Below, piece after piece: positions 1-8,618 of a stretch of 64,000 bases of DNA. The DNA is taken from positions 61,340 to 125,339 of the forward strand of contig NZ_JAIQXT010000009.1 in assembly GCF_020177055.1 (NCBI RefSeq). The letters are read 5' to 3'. The notes beneath the pieces are model-generated. The model saw nothing but the letters and a program-made list of their open reading frames with translations. It was not told the origin of the DNA and searched no databases. This DNA is from Sphingomonas sp. R647 (GTDB lineage: Bacteria; Pseudomonadota; Alphaproteobacteria; Sphingomonadales; Sphingomonadaceae). Position 1 is the first letter of the stretch, and every line of letters begins with the position of its first letter. The translations under genes and the position numbers were made by a program.

Positions 1-1280
1 GATAGTGTACTCGGGTCATTGATAACTGCATCAAGAACTGCGAGATCTTGATCCACTGCGCCGATATCGGCAATCGAGAGTTCGGTGTCCTCCCGGCCGA
101 TCAGCTTGAGAGCATGGTTGGCGATAGCGCAAAGCTGCGCCGGCCTACTCCACTTTGTGTTTGCATCGGCCTTGTCGCTGGTCATTGTGCCGACGATAGG
201 CTGCGCGATCTTATTAAAGTTGATCTCAAACGTTAAAGGTCGCTCTCTAAAAGCTGCGAGAAATCCGTACAGCGCCGACCATTTTTCCGCTGTTGCGGTC
301 GCTGTTTCGAGGCGCGCACTGTTAGTCCGTAAATTGAGTGAGAGAGAGGCCCTTGCTTCATTTGAAAATTCTGCACTTAGCAGGAAATCAAGTAGTGGAG
401 TACGCAAAAGTAATCGCATTTGATCGCATGGAAGCAAATTCGATGGGAGTCTAATTACGTTTGCGTGGAACTTGAATGGCGGGCGACTCGGTTCATCATA
501 TACGATGATAGTTGCAGTGTCAGTCGGTATCGGTTCGAATTTAACACTGCTCCACTCTTCCGATAAGCTGGGGATCGGGACATCCATGCCAAACCGACGT
601 TCGTAGGCGGTCGTTCTGATATTATCGAGGGGCTGCATGCCGAAGAACGCTTCGACTATATGATCGATAGTGCCGGTAAACGTTGTTGTGATGAAGTGGC
701 CGCCACCATTCTCGTATCCCACTTCCCGGAGTTCGCGTTGTTTCTTCAAGTTGTATTCATACAACGAAGGCCCAACCGCCCCTTCCATCGCGGCGCGTAG
801 TGCTTCCCCTGTCGCTGGTAACGTCTCGAACCAAGGATCTAGCCGAACTCGGATAGTTACTGAATTGGGGGCTGAATCGGAGAGGCGTGCCTTTCGCAAC
901 TCGGCCAAAATGAGAGCGAGAAAATCGCCATTGATGTGTATAATTCGCGCGTCGACAAACGTCAGATCGTCGTTGGCGCGAAGCACATAAATAAATGTGG
1001 GCCTAGAATCTTTTGCAAGATACTCAATAGACGAAAGCCGAAGCTTGATTGTCTTAGAACTTGTCCAGATCGTCTTTAACTGAACTAGGCAGGAGAGCGG
1101 AGCGGGGCGGGCGTCGAGCGCTGATGATCCGTAGGGGTGATGCCAGTCAACGATAAAGTCCCAGCCGCGTCGATCGTACGTTGAAGCATTGGGAACCAAG
1201 CCGGCGTCTATACAAAGATCCGGAAAGCGACTCTCGCCCTTTTTTCCTAGCTGGTCAGAGTTCAGCGTTCTCTTCGTCAT
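1..1280 (-). CDS. Partial PD-(D/E)XK nuclease-like protein, C-terminus beyond window
   Basis: An open frame of 426 codons runs leftwards from an ATG at 1280 and leaves the window without a stop, so the C-terminus is missing. The N-terminus resembles a restriction-endonuclease-like fold of the DUF4365 type: a helix with Glu16 (GKKGESRF), then GWDF with Asp41, then VQLK with Gln67 and Lys69, giving a D-x25-QxK core. The rest, from about residue 90, is unrecognised. Codon use differs from the neighbours, with many ATA, TTA, AGA and CTA codons, and base composition is visibly more AT-rich, which suggests acquired DNA. The gene begins 46 bases after the mfd stop on the same strand. Nuclease activity is inferred from the motif only; the open frame and the motif residues are seen directly. 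Confidence 0.75.
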   Translation of the reverse strand, partial: MTKRTLNSDQLGKKGESRFPDLCIDAGLVPNASTYDRRGWDFIVDWHHPYGSSALDARPAPLSCLVQLKTIWTSSKTIKLRLSSIEYLAKDSRPTFIYVLRANDDLTFVDARIIHINGDFLALILAELRKARLSDSAPNSVTIRVRLDPWFETLPATGEALRAAMEGAVGPSLYEYNLKKQRELREVGYENGGGHFITTTFTGTIDHIVEAFFGMQPLDNIRTTAYERRFGMDVPIPSLSEEWSSVKFEPIPTDTATIIVYDEPSRPPFKFHANVIRLPSNLLPCDQMRLLLRTPLLDFLLSAEFSNEARASLSLNLRTNSARLETATATAEKWSALYGFLAAFRERPLTFEINFNKIAQPIVGTMTSDKADANTKWSRPAQLCAIANHALKLIGREDTELSIADIGAVDQDLAVLDAVINDPSTL

Positions 1281-1326
1281 GCAGTCGATAAATGCATAGC
1301 ATCGTTGAGCTAAGGGGAACACCCCC

Positions 1327-4300
1327 TCACCCCGCCGCCTTAGCCAACCCCCGCGAAATCTGCACCGCTGCGTTCAGCCGGGCCCGTGGCGTCGCGAACG
1401 CGCGGGAGACCACCAGCTTCATGTCCGGGCGCAGTTTGGCGGTTCCGTCCAGCCGCTCGACATAGGCCAGCAGCCCGTCGACGCTGGGGAATTTGTCTTC
1501 GTGGAAGGTGACGAGCGCGCCCTTTGGGCCGACGTCGATCTTGGCGATGCACGCCTTTTTGGCGTTCAGCTTGGCCTCGATCAGCAGCAGGAGGTTTTCG
1601 GTTTCTTGCGGAAGTTTGCCGAAGCGGTCGATCATTTCGGCGGCGAATTCCTCGATCCCCGCGCGGTCCTCGACATCGTTGAGGCGGCGGTAGAGGCCCA
1701 TGCGCAGGTCGAGGTCGGGGACGAAGCCCTCCGGGATGAGGATCGGGGCGTCGACGGTGATCTGGGGCGAGAGGTCGCGGGGGCGGTCGCTGGCCATGCC
1801 GCCGGCCTTGGCGTCCATGATCGCTTCCTCCAGCATCGATTGGTAGAGTTCGTAGCCGACTTCCTTGATGTGCCCGGACTGTTCGTCGCCGAGCAGATTG
1901 CCGGCGCCGCGAATGTCGAGGTCATGGCTGGCGAGCTGGAACCCTGCGCCCAGCGATTCGAGGTCGGAGAGGACCTTGAGGCGCTTTTCGGCGGCTTCGG
2001 TCATCTGCCGCTGGGGGGCGGTGGTCATGTAGGCATAGGCGCGGGTCTTGGCCCGGCCGACGCGGCCGCGCAGCTGGTAGAGTTGGGCGAGGCCGAACTT
2101 GTCGGCGCGGTTGACGATCATCGTGTTGGCGCTGGGGATGTCGATCCCGGATTCGATGATCGAGGTGGAGACGAGCACCTCGTACTTCTTGTCGTAGAAG
2201 GCGGACATGCGCTCTTCGACCTCGGTCGGGGCCATCTGGCCGTGCGCGACGACGTAGCGGATTTCGGGCACGTCCTCGCGCAGGAACTTCTCGACATCGG
2301 GCAGGTCGGCGATGCGCGGGGTGACGAAGAAGGACTGTCCGCCGCGATAATGTTCGCGCAGCAGGGCTTCGCGCAGGACGACGGGATCCCACGGCATGAC
2401 ATAGGTGCGGACCGCGAGGCGATCGACCGGCGGGGTCTGGATCACCGACAGCTCACGCAGGCCCGACATCGCCATTTGCAGCGTGCGCGGGATCGGGGTG
2501 GCGGTGAGGGTGAGGACGTGGACGTCGGCCTTGAGGCCCTTTAGCCGTTCCTTGTGGGTGACGCCGAAGCGCTGTTCCTCATCCACCACGACCAGGCCGA
2601 GGCGCTTGAATTCGATCCCCTTGGCGAGAACGGCGTGGGTGCCGACGACGACGTCGAGCGTGCCGTTCTCGAGCCCCTCTTTGGTCGCCTTGGCCTCGGC
2701 AGCGGGGACGAGGCGGGAGAGGCGGCCGATGCGCAGCGGGAACCCTTCAAACCGGGCGACGAAGTTGGTGTAATGCTGGCGCGCGAGCAGCGTGGTGGGG
2801 CAGACGATCGCGACCTGATAGCCGGCCATCGCCGCGACGAAGGCGGCGCGGAGAGCCACCTCGGTCTTGCCGAAGCCGACATCGCCGACGACGAGCCGGT
2901 CCATCGGGCGGCCGGCGGCGAGATCGTCGAGCGTTTCGCCGATGGCGCGTTCCTGATCGTCGGTCTCGCTGAACGGGAAGCGGTCGACAAAGGCGGGGTA
3001 GGCGCCGGGATCGGGGTCGATCACCTCGCCCGGGCGGACGGCGCGGGCGGCGGCAGTGGCGATGAGTTCACCCGCGATTTCGCGGATGCGCTCCTTCATC
3101 TTCGACTTGCGGCGCTGCCATGCTTCGCCGCCGAGGCGGTCGAGGGTCGCGCTCTCTTCGGACGAGCCGTAGCGGGTGAGGACTTCGAGGTTTTCGACCG
3201 GAACGTAGAGCTTGTCGCCGCCGGCATAGGAGAGCGCCACGCAATCGTGCGGTGCCTTTTGCACCGGGATTTGCGTGAGCCCTTCGTAGCGGCCGATGCC
3301 GTGTTCGGCGTGCACGACGAGGTCGCCGGGGGAGAGGGTGGCGAGTTCGGCGAGGAAGGCGTCGGTCGACTTCTTGCGCTTGTTGCGGCGGATCAGCCGG
3401 TCGCCGAGCATGTCCTGTTCGGTCAGCAGCGCGATGTCGGGCGCGGTGAAGCCGTGGTCGAGGGGTAGGACGATAAGCGCGACATTGGCGGAATCGCGCC
3501 CGCCCGCTGCGGCGCCCAGCGCCTCCTGCCAGCCGTCCGCCAGCACGGTGCTGGTCAGGCCGTGATCGGCGAGCAGGCCCTTCAACCGCTCGCGTGAGCC
3601 GGTGGAGTAGCTGGCGAGGATCGGCTTCTTGCCGGCCTTGCGCAGCCTGGCGAGGTGGTCGGTGACGGCTTCGTAAATGTTCGATTGCGCCGCGCGTTCG
3701 GGGGCGAAGTCGCGCGGGCCATCGACGTTGAAGTCGAGGACGGTGGCGCTTTCGGGCTCGTGGAACGGGGTGGCGAGGTGCGCGCGGGCGGATTTGAGGC
3801 GCGTCTCCCACTCGGCAGGGAGGAGGTAGAGCTGGTCGGTGCCGAGCGGGCGGTAGCTGCCGGCGTCGGTCGACTGGGCGCGGACGCGGTTGGCCTGATA
3901 GTCGGCGATGGCTTCGAAGCGGGCTTCGGCGGCGCCGGCGTCACCCGCGTCGCGGACGACGACCGCGCCGGCGGGGAGGTGGTCGAACAGGGTTTCCATC
4001 CGCTCTTCGAACAGCGGGAGCCAATGTTCCATGCCGGCGAGGCGGCGGCCGTCGCTGATCGCCTGATACAGCGGGTCGCCGGTGGCGGTGGCGCCGAACT
4101 TCTCGCGGTAACGGGTGCGGAAGCGCTTGATCGTGTCCTCGTCGAGCAGCGCTTCGGACGCGGGGAGGAGGGTGAAGCCGTCGACGCGGCCGGTGGTGCG
4201 CTGGTCGGCGGGGTCAAAGGTGCGGACGCTTTCGATCTCGTCGCCGAAGAAATCGAGCCGCAGCGCCTGTGGCGCACCCGAGGGGTAGAGGTCGACCAGG

Positions 4301-4800
4301 CCGCCGCGCACCGCGAACTCGCCGCTGTCGTGGACGGTGTCCGTGCGGACATAGCCGTTGGAGGACAGCAGGGTGGCGAGCTTGTCGAGCGAGATGCGCT
4401 CGCCCGGGGCGAGGCGCGCGGTCATCTGGCGGATGCGGAACGGGGTCAGCGTGCGCTGGCTGGCGGCGTTGACGGTGGTGAGGATCAGGCGCGGTTTGGT
4501 GGTGGTCGTCTGGAGCGCGGACAGCGCGGCCATACGCTCGGCCATGACGCGGAGCGTGGGGCTGGCGCGGTCATAGGGGAGACAGTCCCAGGCGGGGAAC
4601 TGGATAACCTCAAGCTCGGGCGCGAAGAAGGTCGCGGTGGAGGCGACCGCGCGCATCGCGGATTCGTCGGGGGCGATATAGACCGCGCCGCTGGTCGAGG
4701 CGCGCGCGAGGTCGGCGAGCAGCCAGGGGAGGAAGCCCGTGGGGACGCCGGACAGGGTCAGCGGGGTCTTGGCAGTGAGGATGCGGTTGAGGTCGGGCAA
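1327..4800 (-). CDS. mfd: Transcription-repair coupling factor Mfd
   Basis: Mfd is an ATP-dependent DNA translocase that removes RNA polymerase stalled at lesions and recruits UvrA for nucleotide excision repair. The 1157-residue length fits the family. The order is a UvrB-like N-terminal module (about 1-330), an RNA-polymerase-interacting region near residue 500 (HAEHGIGRYEGL), and RecG-like helicase lobes with Walker A GDVGFGKT near 638 and Walker B DEEQ near 740. Motif VI (QLRGRVGR) and a C-terminal TRCF domain follow. The start is a TTG at 4800; the first internal ATG comes about 47 residues later, inside conserved sequence, so TTG is preferred. No SOS box was noticed upstream. Confidence 0.97.
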   Translation of the reverse strand: MPDLNRILTAKTPLTLSGVPTGFLPWLLADLARASTSGAVYIAPDESAMRAVASTATFFAPELEVIQFPAWDCLPYDRASPTLRVMAERMAALSALQTTTTKPRLILTTVNAASQRTLTPFRIRQMTARLAPGERISLDKLATLLSSNGYVRTDTVHDSGEFAVRGGLVDLYPSGAPQALRLDFFGDEIESVRTFDPADQRTTGRVDGFTLLPASEALLDEDTIKRFRTRYREKFGATATGDPLYQAISDGRRLAGMEHWLPLFEERMETLFDHLPAGAVVVRDAGDAGAAEARFEAIADYQANRVRAQSTDAGSYRPLGTDQLYLLPAEWETRLKSARAHLATPFHEPESATVLDFNVDGPRDFAPERAAQSNIYEAVTDHLARLRKAGKKPILASYSTGSRERLKGLLADHGLTSTVLADGWQEALGAAAGGRDSANVALIVLPLDHGFTAPDIALLTEQDMLGDRLIRRNKRKKSTDAFLAELATLSPGDLVVHAEHGIGRYEGLTQIPVQKAPHDCVALSYAGGDKLYVPVENLEVLTRYGSSEESATLDRLGGEAWQRRKSKMKERIREIAGELIATAAARAVRPGEVIDPDPGAYPAFVDRFPFSETDDQERAIGETLDDLAAGRPMDRLVVGDVGFGKTEVALRAAFVAAMAGYQVAIVCPTTLLARQHYTNFVARFEGFPLRIGRLSRLVPAAEAKATKEGLENGTLDVVVGTHAVLAKGIEFKRLGLVVVDEEQRFGVTHKERLKGLKADVHVLTLTATPIPRTLQMAMSGLRELSVIQTPPVDRLAVRTYVMPWDPVVLREALLREHYRGGQSFFVTPRIADLPDVEKFLREDVPEIRYVVAHGQMAPTEVEERMSAFYDKKYEVLVSTSIIESGIDIPSANTMIVNRADKFGLAQLYQLRGRVGRAKTRAYAYMTTAPQRQMTEAAEKRLKVLSDLESLGAGFQLASHDLDIRGAGNLLGDEQSGHIKEVGYELYQSMLEEAIMDAKAGGMASDRPRDLSPQITVDAPILIPEGFVPDLDLRMGLYRRLNDVEDRAGIEEFAAEMIDRFGKLPQETENLLLLIEAKLNAKKACIAKIDVGPKGALVTFHEDKFPSVDGLLAYVERLDGTAKLRPDMKLVVSRAFATPRARLNAAVQISRGLAKAAG

Positions 4801-4814
4801 TTTTGATCTCTTTC

Positions 4815-4920
4815 GTCACCCCGGCCCTGTGCCGGGGTCCACTGTGCCGCTCGCGCATCGGCAAGAGGCTCTATCGTCGCGCTGGCCGCCCGGTGGACCC
4901 CGGCACAAGGCCGGGGTGAC
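4815..4920. repeat. Paired intergenic palindromic repeat, copies 1 and 2
   Basis: Two 28-base units in opposite orientation (4815-4842 and 4893-4920) flank a 50-base spacer between mfd and sdhE. Each unit is itself a hairpin with 8-bp arms ACCCCGGC and GCCGGGGT around a 5-base loop. The same unit recurs at 7995-8099 (again as an inverted pair) and at 25819. This looks like a REP-type element; it could also end transcription of sdhE. Confidence 0.85.
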
Positions 4921-4929
4921 GGCTTGGAG

Positions 4930-5196
4930 TTAGCGGGCGATCGGCACGTAGTTCAGCGTCTTGAGCGCGGCCATGATCGTGCCTTGATATTCGGCGGGAA
5001 CCGGCTGCATCCCCATCGCCCAGGCCATGATGTCGACATCCTGTTCCTCAAGCAGCGCTTCGAACGTCTCGATTTCGGCATCGGTCCAGCCGGCGTGATG
5101 CGCGTCGAAGAATCCGCCGATCATCAGGTCGGCTTCTTTGACGCCACGGTGCCAGGCGCGGAAGCGGAGGCGTTTGATGCGGGTTTCGCGGTCCAT
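4930..5196 (-). CDS. sdhE: FAD assembly factor SdhE
   Basis: This is a small cytoplasmic chaperone of the SdhE/Sdh5 family, which promotes covalent FAD attachment to the succinate dehydrogenase flavoprotein. The 88-residue length is typical. The family signature RGxxE is present near the N-terminus (HRGVKEADLMIGGF), followed by the helical core with DVDIMAW. The ATG at 5196 gives the standard N-terminus MDRETRIKRL; in-frame GTG and TTG codons lie 9-12 bases upstream but add only unconserved residues. It is divergent from recG, and mfd lies downstream on the same strand with the paired palindromic repeat between them. Confidence 0.93.
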   Translation of the reverse strand: MDRETRIKRLRFRAWHRGVKEADLMIGGFFDAHHAGWTDAEIETFEALLEEQDVDIMAWAMGMQPVPAEYQGTIMAALKTLNYVPIAR

Positions 5197-5365
5197 GGGT
5201 TCCAACACAGATTAGCCGACGGCGCGAAATTGCGCTGTCGGCTGGGGTGGGTTTGATCCCATTTAGGCCCGGGGTGGGCGAATTGCCAGCGGGCGGCATC
5301 TTCCCCTTCGGACAGGGCGTCGCGGCGCATGGCGCGACGCGGGGGAGGGTGATAGTCAGGCCGCG

Positions 5366-7423
5366 ATGCGTCCCGAAGTGCTCAATCCCCTCTTTGCCGA
5401 AGTCACCGTCCTCAAGGGCGTGGGGCCGCAACTGGCCAAGCCGTTGGAGCGGCTGGGGCTGGCGCGGGTGGTGGATGTCGCGTTTCATCTGCCGAGCGGG
5501 TGGATCGACCGGCTGCCGCGTGAAGAGCTGGATCAGGCCGATGTCGGGCGGACGATCGCGATTCAGCTGACCCCGGTGAATTACCGCATGAGCGGGAGTG
5601 CGCGGGCGCCGGCGCGGGTCGAGGCAACCGATGCGCGCGGCAATTATGTGACGTTGGTGTTCTTTGGCGGGAACAGCGGCTGGGCGAAGAAGCAGCTGCC
5701 GCTGAATGAGGCCAAATGGGTGTCGGGGCGGCTCGACCAGTACGGGCAGGAACTGCAGATCGTGCATCCCGAGATCGTCGCGCTGAGCGAGCCGCGGCCG
5801 GGCGGGCGTGAGGCGATCTATCCGCTGTCGGAGGGGATGACGTCGAAGCGGCTGGCGGATTTTGCGGCGCAGGCGGTGGCGCGCGCGCCGGAGCTCCCCG
5901 AATGGATCGAGCCGAGTTTGAAGGACCGCCATGGCTGGCCCGAGTGGCGCGAGGCGCTGGCGCGGATTCATGCCGATCCCGCGGACACCAAGGCGCGCGA
6001 CCGGCTGGCCTATGACGAGGTGTTCGCCAATCAGCTGGCGCTGATGCTGGTGCGCGGCGCGGCGCGGGCGAAGAAGGGGCGGGCGCTGGCCGGGGACGGG
6101 CGGCTGCGCGATGCGCTGAGCCTGCCCTATACGCCGACCGGGGCGCAGGCGCGGACGATCCGCGAGATCGAGGGCGACATGGCGCAGCCGCGCCCGATGC
6201 TGCGCCTGCTGCAGGGCGATGTCGGCGCGGGCAAGACGCTGGTGGCGGCGATGGCGCTGCTGATCGCGGTTGAGGCGGGGGCGCAGGGGGCGATGCTGGC
6301 CCCGACCGAAATCCTCGCGCGCCAGCATTATGAGACGCTGCGCAAGCTGTTCGCGGGCCTTGGCGTCGAAATTGCGATCCTGACCGGGCGCGACAAGGGG
6401 CGGGTGCGCGAGGCGACGTTGATGGGGGTCGCGGATGGATCGATCGACATCCTGATCGGCACGCATGCGATCTTTCAGCAGGGGGTCGAGTATCGCGATC
6501 TCGGCCTCGTTGTGGTGGACGAGCAGCACCGCTTTGGCGTCGCCGAACGCATGATGCTGCAGGCCAAGGCAAAGACTGCGCCGCATCTGCTGGTGATGAC
6601 CGCGACGCCGATCCCGCGCACGCTGCAACTCGCGACGCATGGCGAGATGGATGTCAGCAAGCTCGACGAGATGCCGCCGGGGCGGATGCCGATCGAGACG
6701 AGCGTGATCAGCGAGGAGCGGCTGGAGGAGATCGTCAACGGCCTCGCCCGGCATCTGTCGGGCGGGGGGCAGGCCTATTGGGTGTGCCCGCTGGTCGAGG
6801 AGAGCGAGAAGACCGACCTTGCCGCTGCCGAGGCGCGGGCCGAATCGCTGCGCGCGCGGTTCGGCGAGCGCGTCGGCCTCGTCCATGGCCGGATGAAGGG
6901 GCCGGAAAAGGACGCGGTGATGGCGCGCTTTTCCGCCGGCGAGCTGGGCGTGCTGGTCGCGACGACGGTGATCGAGGTGGGGGTCGATGTCCCCAACGCG
7001 ACGCTGATCGTGATCGAGGCAGCGGACCGGTTCGGGCTCGCCCAGCTGCACCAGCTGCGCGGCCGGGTCGGGCGCGGCGGGGGGCGGTCGGTGTGCGTGC
7101 TGCTGCGCGGGGGCACGTTGAGCGAAACATCGCGCGCGCGGCTGGCGCTGATGCGTGAGACCAATGACGGGTTCCGCATTGCTGAAGAGGATCTGCGCCT
7201 GCGCGGCGCGGGCGAGATGCTGGGGACGCGGCAATCGGGGGAACAGACGTTCCGGCTGGCCCCGCCGGAGAAGTTCGCCGAGCTGATCGCGGCGGCGACC
7301 GCCGATGCGCGGCTGCTGGTCGATCGCGACGGCGGGCTGGACGGCGCGCGCGGGCAGGCGGCGCGGGTGGCGTTGTATTTGTTTGAGCGGGATGCTGCGG
7401 TGGGGTTGTTGCGGGCGGGGTAG
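5366..7423 (+). CDS. recG: ATP-dependent DNA helicase RecG
   Basis: RecG remodels stalled replication forks and recombination intermediates. The 685-residue protein has the N-terminal wedge (OB) domain at about 60-150. The helicase lobes carry Walker A GDVGAGKT near residue 285, Walker B DEQH near 384, motif III TATPIPRT, and motif VI QLHQLRGRVGRG, followed by the C-terminal TRG-like segment. The start at ATG 5366 gives a normal N-terminus (MRPEVLNPLF) with the helix-hairpin-like LKGVGPQLA. It is divergent from sdhE. Both this protein and Mfd share the RecG-type translocase lobes, which explains their local similarity. Confidence 0.97.
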   Translation: MRPEVLNPLFAEVTVLKGVGPQLAKPLERLGLARVVDVAFHLPSGWIDRLPREELDQADVGRTIAIQLTPVNYRMSGSARAPARVEATDARGNYVTLVFFGGNSGWAKKQLPLNEAKWVSGRLDQYGQELQIVHPEIVALSEPRPGGREAIYPLSEGMTSKRLADFAAQAVARAPELPEWIEPSLKDRHGWPEWREALARIHADPADTKARDRLAYDEVFANQLALMLVRGAARAKKGRALAGDGRLRDALSLPYTPTGAQARTIREIEGDMAQPRPMLRLLQGDVGAGKTLVAAMALLIAVEAGAQGAMLAPTEILARQHYETLRKLFAGLGVEIAILTGRDKGRVREATLMGVADGSIDILIGTHAIFQQGVEYRDLGLVVVDEQHRFGVAERMMLQAKAKTAPHLLVMTATPIPRTLQLATHGEMDVSKLDEMPPGRMPIETSVISEERLEEIVNGLARHLSGGGQAYWVCPLVEESEKTDLAAAEARAESLRARFGERVGLVHGRMKGPEKDAVMARFSAGELGVLVATTVIEVGVDVPNATLIVIEAADRFGLAQLHQLRGRVGRGGGRSVCVLLRGGTLSETSRARLALMRETNDGFRIAEEDLRLRGAGEMLGTRQSGEQTFRLAPPEKFAELIAAATADARLLVDRDGGLDGARGQAARVALYLFERDAAVGLLRAG

Positions 7424-7548
7424 GGGGCGGTGCTGCATAATCGCCGATTGGCCGGTTTCCGCACCCTTGCGGACATCAGCTGACGCCAACCTTCAACAGG
7501 CGCATCGATTTAATTCATACGTAAATCCAGAGCGAAGCATTGGAAACC

Positions 7549-7944
7549 ATGGAAAACGATCGGTCGCCAATCCTACTGAAAGAGGAGCTTCTCAGTCTTT
7601 GGGAAAGCTACAGCACAGCGCTTGAGGGCGACGAACCCGAAGCCGTTGTGGACGCTTGGATTGGCAAGATGGACCAGCAGGTGCCGCACGGGACACTAAG
7701 TGATTTGCTTTTTTGGGGGGAGCGCGAACGGACGCCCGAGGAAGCGATCCAGGAGGCCATTTGTAGAGAAATGATTTGGCGCAACGAGGGGGAGTTGGCT
7801 CTGCTAATATATAGAGAGCGATCCCTCGAGGAAGCCTTGTCCAGCGGTGACGATCTGCCGCCGTGGGCCAAACATTACTCGGAAAGTGAGTTGCCACGCG
7901 TGCGCGCATTGATAGCCTCGCTAACGCCTAAAACTGTCCAATAG
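7549..7944 (+). CDS. Hypothetical protein, AT-richer orphan gene
   Basis: This 131-residue acidic, apparently soluble protein is not recognised. It has no signal peptide or membrane segment; it is rich in Glu and Leu and probably helical, with segments such as EELLSLWESYST and TPEEAIQEAICREMI. The ATG at 7549 is chosen; a TTG at 7540 would add three residues. Codon use (ATA, CTA, AGA) and lower GC set it apart from recG upstream and from the PilZ gene downstream. It stands alone between two core genes, next to the palindromic repeat pair, as expected of a recently gained single gene. An immunity-type protein is possible but nothing in the sequence proves it. Confidence 0.6.
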   Translation: MENDRSPILLKEELLSLWESYSTALEGDEPEAVVDAWIGKMDQQVPHGTLSDLLFWGERERTPEEAIQEAICREMIWRNEGELALLIYRERSLEEALSSGDDLPPWAKHYSESELPRVRALIASLTPKTVQ

Positions 7945-7994
7945 TTGAGTCTTGGCGAGGCTCGCTACTCAGCGTTTACGACCCAATTTCAGCC

Positions 7995-8099
7995 GTCACC
8001 CCGGCCTTGTGCCGGGGTCCACCGGGAGGCGGGCGTCGGGCTTGAGGCTGGAGCGCTGCGCCTGGGGAGGGGTGGACCCCGGCACGAGGCCGGGGTGAC
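7995..8099. repeat. Paired intergenic palindromic repeat, copies 3 and 4
   Basis: An inverted pair of the same 28-base hairpin unit seen at 4815 lies at 7995-8022 and 8072-8099, separated by 49 bases. The spacer sequence differs from that of the first pair while its length is almost the same, which suggests the pair is a defined element rather than chance. Confidence 0.85.
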
Positions 8100-8133
8100 G
8101 ATGGGGTTTTGGCGGGGCGGGTGAGGCAATCTC

Positions 8134-8157
8134 GCCCCTCCCCTTCAGGGGAGGGGC
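8134..8157 (-). terminator. Hairpin downstream of PilZ gene
   Basis: A perfect 11-bp stem (GCCCCTCCCCT with AGGGGAGGGGC) and a 2-base loop lie 8 bases past the PilZ stop codon. There is no T-run on either side, so termination is likely but not certain. Confidence 0.5.
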
Positions 8158-8165
8158 TAAGAAGA

Positions 8166-8504
8166 TCACCCCGCCTTCAGCATCTGCGCCAACAGCTCGT
8201 AGTAGCTCGCCAGATCGACCGCGCTATCGAAGCTGACCCCGATCCGGCCGCCGAGCGCCCAGCGGATTTCTGCAGGAGCCACGCCGACCACCGGGAGCAT
8301 CACGCGCAGGCGGTCGCCCTCGGCGAAGGGGTGTTCGCACCGCGCCATCAGGCCGTGGGGGGAGATGTTGACGATCAGCAGGGTGCGCGGCTGGGCGTCG
8401 GGGCCGAAGGCGCGGGCGCGGAAATGGACTTCGTCGCGGTCGGTGTTCCGACGATCGCTGTCGGCGGCGGTGGCCCGCACAATGGACGAGAACTGAAAAC
8501 TCAT
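8166..8504 (-). CDS. PilZ domain protein
   Basis: This is a 112-residue single-domain PilZ protein, the family that binds cyclic di-GMP. Both ligand motifs are visible: RxxxR as RNTDR in the N-terminal arm and NxSxxG as NISPHG at the barrel entry, followed by GDRLRVMLP and IRWALGGRIGVSF. With both motifs intact, c-di-GMP binding is a reasonable inference. ATG 8504 is preferred over a TTG at 8537. It is transcribed alone, with a hairpin just after its stop, and tyrS lies upstream on the same strand. Two other PilZ genes occur in the window. Confidence 0.88.
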   Translation of the reverse strand: MSFQFSSIVRATAADSDRRNTDRDEVHFRARAFGPDAQPRTLLIVNISPHGLMARCEHPFAEGDRLRVMLPVVGVAPAEIRWALGGRIGVSFDSAVDLASYYELLAQMLKAG

Positions 8505-8618
8505 ACTGGCCCCCACCGACTCGTGGCTCGATGTCAATCTGGGTAGGCCGCCGGGCGTAAACAGCTCCGCAAGGGGATTGGTTACCAGTCGTTACTTACG
8601 TAGTCCTACGGGTGCCTA

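Noticed and set aside
85..990. Plus-strand open frames at 85-423 and 670-990
   Set aside because: They lie antisense to the long minus-strand partial gene, which has a recognisable N-terminal fold and no stop.
1501..4806. Long plus-strand frames across mfd (1501-2544, 2554-3468, 3655-4806)
   Set aside because: Antisense frames of a GC-rich gene; translations are low-complexity (Gly/Ala/Asp/Glu-rich) with no family features.
5048..7489. An 813-codon minus-strand frame across recG
   Set aside because: His/Pro/Arg/Gln-rich shadow of recG; recG has all helicase motifs.
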